Below are positions 56,288 to 64,000 of a stretch of 64,000 nucleotides of DNA, piece by piece. Origin of the DNA: Fragilariopsis cylindrus CCMP1102 (Eukaryota; Bacillariophyta; Bacillariophyceae; Bacillariales; Bacillariaceae); NCBI GenBank assembly GCA_900095095.1, contig FMBT01000417.1, forward strand, positions 57,007-121,006, in the 5' to 3' direction. The translations under genes were made by a program, and so were the position numbers. Numbering within the stretch: the stretch's first letter is position 1; each line of letters begins with the position of its first letter. Below the pieces are notes generated by a model. That model ran no database searches. It was given only the letters and a program-made list of their open reading frames with translations, and was not told where the DNA came from.

Positions 56288-57083
56288 TTATTTTGTTTGG
56301 CGTTTCCAACGAAAACCAATTTCCTTTAATTCTTGGATTTGATCCAAAGTGATTAAAGCTGGTTGGCCCTTTTTCAACATTTTGTATTCAGCTCGAAGAC
56401 GACTTATCCACTTACCAAGTTCATGGTTAGGATGAACATGAAGTTGCCGATAGTATTTTTGTATTTCTGCAACTCAGAAATGTACTCCTTGAAGGAACGT
56501 TCAGTACCAGTGGAATATTTCACACCCCAAAAGAATCCAATAGAATCAAGTTTCTCGATCCGTTCTTGACTTATTTTCCACCCCCTTTTTTCCGGCCTGG
56601 ACATTATGTAAGTTGCCTTTGATTCATACCCATTTCCTAATGAGGGTTTTGTTTATAACCCCTGGTACACGGCAGTCCCCATTCACCATCCTGTATGAAG
56701 AAGCTGTTTGTACTTGATATTCCATGGATTACTTTGGTCTTCTTTCGAATCGTCATCGTCACTCACGATATCATCTTCGTCGTCTTCTCCTCTTCTTGAT
56801 TAGAATGGCGCAGCTTTAAAGTCTCAACAGGGCTTCGAGTTCTGCGTTTTTTTGCCCTTGACTTCAGCATTTTCCTTCTGGAGTTTTATGATGTAGACTT
56901 CAAGAGAAACTACTACACTACCAGACTCTTCACCATCCACGCAGCGTTTCTTGTTCTTCGATGTGGTCAAGGTGACTCTAATGTTTTGGTTGCACTTGTT
57001 TCCGATGTCTTTTTTCTCTTGATACCGTTTTCCGCTTCGACTTTTATCATCGTTGGATTGCAAGATTCAGTTGTACCGTTCAT
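56288..57083 (-). CDS. Helicase-associated (HA) domain protein with coiled-coil N-terminus
   Basis: Starts at ATG 57083 (MNGTTESCNPT). The N-terminal part is basic, then forms a coiled coil (VSLEVYIIKLQKENAEVK, ELEALLRL), then an acidic linker. Two HA units follow. The first is damaged (NPWNIKYKQLL, then GYKQNPH) and ends RGWKISQERIEKLDSIGFFW. The second contains YYRQLHVHPNHELGKWISRL, then ITLDQIQELKEIGFRW. HA domains, named from bacterial helicases, are widely expanded in diatoms without their helicase and are presumed to bind nucleic acid. At least four frame changes are needed (about 56447, 56600-56690, 56790 and 56850), so this copy is either decayed or error-affected. Confidence 0.65.
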
Positions 57084-58086
57084 GATAATAATGTTACGCG
57101 ATGGTTACGATAATAATACGCAACTAGCAGCAGAATGATGATGATAGCCGAGATAATATTATTTGTTTTGTGATATAGTGTTATTGCGCTGTTTTTTTTT
57201 TTTGGTTGTGTAGTATTATTTTAACAGAAAATATACAATCTTCAATTTCTTGTTCGTTTGTATTTTTTACTCTTTCTGTTGCCCGACATAATCTACTTTT
57301 ACCTTTTATCGGCGTGAGCATTCCGTAGTATTGATATTTCAGAAAAAGTGCCAAAACGGTAGGTGTCAATTAGTAGAGAGTTTTCGATTCTGAAATTTTC
57401 GTTACGGGTATGTAGTCGGAGACGTCATTATCAAGATATTATTGCAAACTTTTCATTCGATTGTTATTAACCCTGTCTCTCGCGCCGTTGCATCTCACAC
57501 AAAACTTCTGGCGTAACAAGAATTTTGTCTGTTGTGAATTTTCTCGTTCCGTGACTTGACATAGTATCTTGATGACTTTTTTCGGCGTGGCCGCCCCAGT
57601 AGAGTACCCGGTACTACCAGGCTGCCACAGACTATAGAAATGGCAATTTTGTTCAGACCTTATATGCGGATTTCTAATAGACACAGAGTGGCTTGCTTGA
57701 ATAGCCAAAAAGGAAAAGTTACTCTACCAAGGAGGACTCTTTGTATGTACCTCTTTACTAAAGAGAAGCTGGGACTTGTATCAAAAATTTGCACTGTGAT
57801 CATAACGGGATGTACATTTAAGAAAATGAAATAAGTGGAAGCTTTTCTCTCCTTGAAAAATTGGACATTTCCCCGATGTATACCGACGAAAATGACGGTA
57901 TCACTATGTTCAATGAAAAAGAAGAGGAAGACGAGGAGAATGATGACAGTGACGATTGTCTACTCTATCAACTAACGAATAACTCAGGAAAGTAGCAGGG
58001 GGAGGGATGCGATGGTTGGGATATTCGTGTTTTACATAGGATCTAGTTTAATTGTTAATGTTAATGATGATGTATTCACCTACTGA
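57084..58086. other. Intergenic, possible coding fragment on the plus strand
   Basis: 57640-57990 (plus) gives partial protein-like readings: YQGGLFVCTSLLKRSWDLYQ in one frame, then YTDENDGITMFNEKEEEDEE in another, ending in a stop at 57994. No family is recognised. It may be a remnant of a transposase or an unidentified gene. Confidence 0.3.
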
Positions 58087-60164
58087 TTAATTGTCTTCGG
58101 GTTTAGCAAAAATAGTTCGGGACCAATCTATTAAATTAGAGCGAGTAGTCGCCTTTTCATCGTCGCCCTTAATTGCAGAAGTGATTATCGTTTCGTCCTT
58201 TTCTATACATTTCTCCTCTGTTGGTTTTATCGCAGTTTCGTCTGTTGTAGTTGCTGTTGTAGTTGATGTTTCTGTTTCTGTCACTGTTCCATAACCCAAC
58301 CAAGGTACCAGTACTTCCATAAAGTCAAACGAGACCAGTACAGATAATGCCCGACCCGAAGCGTTGTATGCTTCTCGAACAATTCCAGACAAATCATCTT
58401 CCATTTTGGGACTGATATGATTCAATATCAATACTTTAGCATCGCAATTGGCACCATTTCTACCTGCCATAGCGGCGGTAGAATGACCTCTCTGTATTGA
58501 CAAGAAGAAAGAAAAACGAACGAAAAAAGGAAAGAACCGTGAGTATTATGAATTGCACACGTTGGTAGGGAGGTAAAGTATGTTTTGACCTTCCGATCCA
58601 GTCGAAAAACTACTGTACTTGGTTCACACGCACACACACGTAAGCACTAAATCGTATTTCAAAATTCCCTTACAATGTAATCTTCCTCCAATAAGGTAGC
58701 TTCGTGAATTAAAACATCAGCATTACGTGCGATGTCAGTCATTTCACGAGTCCAACCACGATTGTCACCGATGAAAGCGATCTTGCGTGCCTTTTTATTT
58801 GTCGTAGATTTCACTACCTCGTGGGGGTGAACTATATTCTTCCCCTCCTCCTCTTCAGAAGATCTGACGTTACCATCATCATCATCACTACTGTTGTTGT
58901 TGTTGTTGTTGTTGATCATATCTGCAATGACAGGGAATCCATACTTTAATAAATCATAATTCATATTCTTATGTGAAACTCCCAATGATCTAGCTTTTTC
59001 AACGTCTAAATTATGTGGTGGTTCATCTTCTTTTATGACGTATCCGAATGTAACAACTCCCGGTACATGATCAACTTCAGCAGCTTTTATATGTATCCGT
59101 TTATGACGTTTACCTTCTAAAGATACAAATTTTCTACTTCTTCGTGAAGCAGATTTTTGATTGATGATTTCTTCTTTCTTAATAGGTTCAACGTCTTGAA
59201 TATTCCAGACCCCATTTTTACATGGTACTCGTATCCGTTTAATTCGTCCACCATAATGATAATATTCAAGATAATCATCGTGAAAGGGATCGCGGATATT
59301 CTTTTGTGTTATTCGAGGTAACGGATGTTGTCGTGAGTTCGACGACGACGACGATGCACCACCACCATACGAGGGAGATTTTGAGGATTTACGAACGCGA
59401 CCTCCTTCTAATTCGTAAACTTCGACGTTCAATGAATGTAATTTGGTACAAGACAAAGTAATGGACGATGCAATATAATTGAACAAACCTGGTGGTCCAT
59501 ATATTTTTACATTGGCTTGTTCTTCACTGTCATCGTCGTTGGTATGTTTATCATTCCTCCCTTTCTTTTTGCTGCCACCAGTATTCGATTGTGATTTTTG
59601 ATGCATATGCGATGTTTGTAAACTAAGCAATAGTCCTGGTAGACCAAAAATATGATCACCGTGCATATGCGTTATAAATATTTTATCAATTTTTTCTAAT
59701 CTACTCCGTCCTCTTGCGAATTGTAATTGTCGTTGGATACCTTCCCCAGCATCAAATAAATAGTTCGTACCAGATAATTTTAATAACGTACCAGATGTTG
59801 ATCTACTACTAGCAGGACTACCTGCACCTGTTCCCAAAAAACATACACTCATTTCCGTATCCGGACCATTAGTAGAATATGTTGTTTTTTCATCGCCGAT
59901 CGCATCATCATCATCATCATCTTTATCTTTTATACAGGATCCTATCGAATCCGATAGGATTGTATCGTCCTCAGGAAGAAATAGAGAAGAGCCATGTCCA
60001 TCAAGAAAAAAACCAGGTGGTTGATAGATACTTCCAATTGCCGATATTATTCTCGAAGGATTACGATGTAAAGGACGACGATGGTATGATGATGGGAGCG
60101 ACGATGACGATGACGATGGCTCGATGTTGCTACTCGTCCAACGCTGCTGTTGCTGTTGCGTCAT
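58087..60164 (-). CDS. tRNase Z (ribonuclease Z, ELAC type)
   Basis: Exons 58674-60164 and 58087-58491 (intron 182 bp, GT-AG, phase 0) give about 631 residues without a break. The splice restores EATLLEEDYI-RGHSTAAMAG, the family's C-terminal motif. The metallo-beta-lactamase core starts at MSVCFLGTGAGSPASSRSTS, then FDAGEGIQRQLQ, then the zinc motif ITHMHGDHIFGLPG, and later FIGDNRGWTREM and LILNHISPK. tRNase Z cuts the 3' trailer of tRNA precursors. The length exceeds the short form because of Ser/Asn-rich insertions and a Thr-rich tail. The N-terminal 100 residues contain basic Ser-rich sequence that might target an organelle. The frame is open upstream to 60185 with only non-ATG starts. 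Confidence 0.87.
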
Positions 60165-60993
60165 CGTTATCGTCGCTAGCGACACTATCCTAGGTTTTTC
60201 CGATTTCGATAATCGAGAGAGATATCCAAAAATCGACGACGATGAGATATTGTTCTTGCCATTGTTATTCTTCGTCGCATTTTCTATGATGCATGTAAAA
60301 TGATGTATCGTAGCGTGGGATTAGTAAAAGGAGAGTGTTTCTCCTTTATTGTCGAAGACTTCTTTTTTGGTATGGGAGCGATTAGATATTACGTCTGGTG
60401 TCATTGTCATCAGCGGCGGCGTTGTGTTGTCCTCAATTTCGTATATCGGACTTCCCTCCGCACATTACAGGTACCGTAGGTAATTGAGGTAATGGTATGA
60501 TTTGTGGTGACAAAATCAGCATCTAAAAAAGAAAACAGAAAATTTAAAAAAAAAGCAATGATGACGAATCACACACGACTCACATATTTCTGTCACGAAT
60601 GATGAGTACTTATTCAGGCTTCCGCTATGTAATCATATTTTTTTCACCAACAGAAACCCCGTATCGCTTGATTCAACGCTAGCGATACAAGAAATCGCTA
60701 AGTGCGACCAAAAAACCCGCTGATACCTAATTTTCGCCTAAGTAAAATTTCTGAATTTCTGATACATAATCAAGCAAAACGGACGTAAAAACAATTATGT
60801 GCATTTTTGGTATTTTTGCCGTACAAACTTCATTCCAATACTTTATTGTCTTTTTGCTTGCTTGCTTCATGTATTCACATCATTCATTTTCGAAAGACAA
60901 AACTCTCTTCAGAAAAGTTCGACCTTGTACTTCATTTATTTCAATTCAATTCAACTAGTCCAGTCCAATCCAAACTAAAGTAAAGTAAATAAT
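60165..60993. promoter_or_regulatory. Divergent intergenic region
   Basis: Between the tRNase Z gene (minus) and the WW-dispanin gene (plus). The tRNase Z frame stays open for some distance upstream of 60185, so its 5' end could extend into 60186-60290. No other gene is seen. Confidence 0.45.
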
Positions 60994-61746
60994 ATGGTGG
61001 GTTTATCTCCAGAAGGAATTGAGCCAAGCAAGGCAACAGACTCGGTCTCAGACGTTTCAGACGACGACATAGAAGAACAAAAAAGGATGATGAATGAAAC
61101 TGAGGTACCTCCACCGCCAGCAGATAATTCTAACAATATAGGAGTTTCTACTGGAAATACACAAGGAGCGAATCTTCCACCGAACTGGTCGACTGCTGTA
61201 TCTCCACAGGATGGTCGAGTGTATTACTGGAATTCTGTAACAGGTGAAACAAGTTGGACGCATCCTAATTTTACCGGTACACTCCCTCCACCACCACCAA
61301 ATGATCTCAAAACATCTCTCACAGCAGTTCCTAGTATGGGAGATGCTTCGGGTATAATGGAGGCACGAAGTAATGGTACATTTGTAGACCCGTTTGTTGG
61401 TAATAGTGGTGTTGGTGACTTTCATGCAATGGTTGACAAACAACATGAAATAGGAGGTTTTCATGACTATGATCCATCTAAACCTATTGACAGTCATCGA
61501 TTTTACTCGATCTTTGCTTTTATTCTTTTCTTTCCACTTGGAATATTTGCTTTGATCCAATCATGTGCTGTTGTATCAAAATGGAAACAAGCCAAATATG
61601 CAGATGCACACGATAAATCACAACAGGCCCTTCTTTATTCACGTATCTCATGTTCAATTGGTATCTGCTTTTGGATATACTATCTATTTTTCAGTGGTCC
61701 TGGACCATTTGTTATTGATTGGCATTGGCCTGCTTTTGCTTGGTAA
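60994..61746 (+). CDS. WW domain-CD225/dispanin fusion membrane protein
   Basis: An intact single-exon ORF of 250 codons. A WW domain spans residues about 61-91 (LPPNWSTAVSPQDGRVYYWN, then GETSWTHP) with both Trp, flanked by Pro-rich segments. Residues 165-235 match the CD225/dispanin two-helix pattern: FAFILFFPLGIFALIQSCAV, a short loop with SKWKQAKYADAHDKSQQALL, and a second helix, ISCSIGICFWIYYLFF. CD225 proteins (for example IFITM) shape or stiffen membranes and act at fusion and trafficking sites. WW domains bind Pro-rich partners such as PPxY proteins. The fusion suggests a membrane adaptor that recruits Pro-rich proteins. The start context AATATGG is unambiguous. Confidence 0.8.
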   Translation: MVGLSPEGIEPSKATDSVSDVSDDDIEEQKRMMNETEVPPPPADNSNNIGVSTGNTQGANLPPNWSTAVSPQDGRVYYWNSVTGETSWTHPNFTGTLPPPPPNDLKTSLTAVPSMGDASGIMEARSNGTFVDPFVGNSGVGDFHAMVDKQHEIGGFHDYDPSKPIDSHRFYSIFAFILFFPLGIFALIQSCAVVSKWKQAKYADAHDKSQQALLYSRISCSIGICFWIYYLFFSGPGPFVIDWHWPAFAW

Positions 61747-62398
61747 GGAAGGAAAGCATGTATATTATATGATAAAAAAAAGATAACAACGATAAAAATC
61801 TTACTTACACGCAACAGAAGAAATAGAAAAAGACAACACGATATCTCTCGTTCGTAAGGAGTAGATAAATACGTATCACCACAATAGTACATAATAATAG
61901 CACACCCTTTATGAAAATAATACTGAAGTCAAAAATATACTTGTATGAATAGAGCAATAAATCATAGCAGAACAGAATAGAAAAAACTTTATCTTGATGT
62001 TTGTACTATCTAACGTTAGTGGTATGTGGCGTGCTAGTTACTATAAGTTATCCTACATATATTTGAAAGCGTGTCAATGCTTCCACTCTCTGCTCTAATC
62101 TCCGTATAGCATTACTTTACTTTTATTTTGTCTTGGAAGAGAAAGAATCAATTTCGCTCTTCCACATATTACTTACATCTCTACAGTGCTACTACGTGTA
62201 AAAATGAAACGAAAGCAGCAAACAGGTCAAATATTAATAGCGCTTTGCTTTTATGTTTAGAAAAAAATCCATAACAGTCTATCGATTCGACTCGTTTGTA
62301 TTTCTTGTATTACTATTATTGTTATTTGAATAGTTTTTCTGTGTTTATTTACTAATCTAGTAGTAATTGTTGCTGTTGCTATTGTTGTAATAGCGTTT
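61747..62398. other. Intergenic, convergent 3' regions
   Basis: AT-rich with GTT/ATT microsatellite-like sequence near 62310-62395; no gene. Confidence 0.5.
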
Positions 62399-63817
62399 TT
62401 ACATCGGTTGACCATCTGCACCGATCAAACCAGAACCACCACTATCATTGCCGTATCCACCAAGTGCTTGTCCATCTGCACCCAAAAGAGATGGACTACC
62501 ACCAACACCACCTGATAATATTTCTAGTAATTGGATCTTGAAAAATAATGTACTACCTCCAGGAATACGTCCATCGGGTGTACCTTCTACACCATATGCC
62601 TGTTCTGGTGGGATACCAAGCATTGCAGTTTCACCTTGATGCATATTTAATATACCATCTCTCCAACCAGGAATAACTTGTGCTAATGGGAATTTCGCTG
62701 GCTCGCCACCAAGTGTCGAATCGAATACAGTTCCATCGCTTAATGTACCATGGTAATGAATAAGAACGACACTACCAGCGGTTGGGTATGTACCTTGCCC
62801 GTAACCATCTGGACCAGGTTCCAATACATGAATAGCAACACCTGTATCTAATGTAATAACACCCTCAGTTTGGACCATATTTTGTAACATTTCATTACCA
62901 CGTTGTTCCAATTTTTCTCGTAATGCATTGCTGTGTGTGTATGTGTGTTTGTGTGTTTATTTATTTTTTGAACATAATTATTTTCGTTTTTATGTATTCA
63001 AATTATTTGTTTCGCATTCATATTTTTTGTGGCGATTCCAGATGTTGTAATCCGAGTGTGTCGCAGTTCGTGTGTAGTAAATATGAAGATTTTTAGAAAA
63101 GAAAGAAGAAAACAATAGATATAAGAACGACGGAAAATGTTGGGAATGGATGGATACGACCAGATAGAACGGAAGTCAACCAAATAATGCTTTTTTGAGA
63201 TGTTTCGTCCGTCTCTCTTTCTCTGCACCTCCATTATAAGGAAGAAGAAAGGACAGATTTTCATGGAGTGGAGTTTTACATGATTTATTTAGCAAATAAA
63301 GACTAAGTAGAATAACTTACGCTCTACCGGCAATGAGTTGATCCAATTCACCTCCACGTTTACTTAATAATACTCGTTGCCCGTCATCATTTAAACGTCC
63401 AACAACTGTATCTAATAATCCCTTTGCGACTTGTGCTAATTCTTCTCCCGATTCTACTAGTGGTCGGATATCACCTAATTGTCGTGCTAGATTAACACCA
63501 AGCGCGTACATTAATTCATCATGTGTATCAGGTTCGACACGAACTCATTTGTTTCATCCCCCTGTTCACTAGAACCACCTGCTAATCCAAATCATCTTCA
63601 CCAATAGAAATTGCAGAAGGACTTCGTCCCTGTGCCTGTGCCTGTGATTGTGACTGTGCCGATGACGATGACGACGATGTTGTTATCCGTGAAGCCTCAA
63701 CGTTATTCATGCTAAAATTGGTTGGAACGCTACGACGGAGGAGGAGGAGGAGGATTGCTGATGACAGACTGTACTAATAAGGGCACCCAAAACGAGACTA
63801 GAGATAGTAGAAGGCAT
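62399..63817 (-). CDS. Plastid-targeted FKBP-type peptidyl-prolyl isomerase
   Basis: Exon 2 is 62399-62930; exon 1 runs from ATG 63817 to 63321 (intron 62931-63320, 390 bp, GT-AG). The splice restores LIAGR-ANALREKLEQ. The start MPSTISSLVLGALISTVC is a signal peptide followed by VVAFQP, an ASAFAP-type site. A helical N-domain of the FKBP_N type (YALGVNLARQLGDIRPLVES, ELAQVAKGLLDTVVGRL) precedes the FKBP fold: VVLIHYHGTLSDGTVFDSTL, KFPLAQVIPGWRDGILNM, MLGIPPEQAYG, IPGGSTLFFKIQLLEI. The C-terminus is Gly-rich with repeated GADGQ. It probably folds thylakoid or stromal proteins. Three one-base gaps lie in exon 1 (about 63708, 63590 and 63540). Confidence 0.83.
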
Positions 63818-64000
63818 GATTGTGAAAACCTTCAGAGTTTTTCTTTTTTTTTATCAAGGTCGATAAACGAAAGCAAACAATGAGAATGTCTTATGTCTAA
63901 AACAAAGTAGACCAGCGATGGTCGATGATGGATCTCTGCGGTTTCTTCTCAAACACGTCGTTTTGTTGAAAAAGTTTAAAAATTACCCTTTTTTTTTTGT
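63818..64000. other. FKBP upstream region to the window edge
   Basis: T-rich and A-rich sequence with no coding reading; it should contain the FKBP promoter. Confidence 0.4.

Noticed and set aside
57181-57834. Possible piggyBac-like transposase remnant
   Set aside because: Cys-containing basic readings are suggestive, but no catalytic motif, terminal repeat or continuous frame could be found.
1-64000. Transfer RNA or ribosomal RNA genes
   Set aside because: No cloverleaf or rRNA signature was recognised by eye; a covariance-model scan would be needed to exclude tRNAs firmly.

Overview
The window is nuclear DNA of a eukaryotic alga, most likely a diatom or a close stramenopile relative. It is AT-rich, its genes have short GT-AG introns (about 100 to 570 bp), and families common in diatoms are present: a DUF4116 protein, a helicase-associated (HA) domain protein and a transmembrane LRR protein with a C-x-CC end. 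Several proteins start with a signal peptide followed by a Phe-containing, ASAFAP-like cleavage site, the mark of import into a secondary red plastid. The genus cannot be read from the sequence.

Layout. 0.6-8 kb: a broken hypothetical gene, the DUF4116 protein, a mitochondrial-looking membrane protein and a three-exon NRAMP metal transporter. 8-11.5 kb: a gene-poor stretch with hairpins and short duplications, and an acidic protein. 11.5-17.3 kb: a SulP anion transporter without STAS domain, a five-exon mitochondrial phosphate carrier with a 7-nt microexon, and a Tic20-like plastid import protein carrying EF-hands. 17.3-20 kb: a broken gene, a dispersed 131-bp repeat and a satellite array with a MITE inserted in it. 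20-31 kb: a membrane-anchored coiled-coil/somatomedin-B-like protein, a SAMHD1-like HD phosphohydrolase, a sulfatase with a 99-bp tandem repeat, and a SAP-SAP-SpoIIIAA/Ycf45-type ATPase. 31.5-39 kb: a peroxiredoxin, a repeat-bearing membrane protein, an unusual ubiquitin-binding amidoligase, a small membrane protein and the LRR protein. 39-46 kb: a PGAM5-like phosphatase, a nucleoredoxin-like thioredoxin, a plastid fibrillin-like protein and Ctf8. 46-64 kb: a PITALRE kinase (CDK9-like), a GNAT acetyltransferase, a Ycf36/DUF1230 protein, NBP35, the HA protein, tRNase Z, a WW-dispanin fusion and a plastid FKBP.

The genes are independent housekeeping and lineage-specific units, not operons. Loose themes are plastid biogenesis (Tic20, fibrillin, Ycf36, FKBP), mitochondria (phosphate carrier, peroxiredoxin, PGAM5), and nucleic-acid and cell-cycle functions (Ctf8, CDK9-like, tRNase Z, NBP35).

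Many well-recognised genes are split by single-base frame breaks, mostly one missing base in a short homopolymer. About ten neighbours of similar complexity are fully intact once spliced. I read most breaks as assembly or sequencing errors, not mass pseudogenisation, and annotate these genes across the breaks. The most interesting locus is 33824-36189 (minus): ubiquitin-interacting motifs, a RanBP2/NZF zinc finger, an Amidoligase_2 domain and two U1-type C2H2 fingers in one colinear reading.
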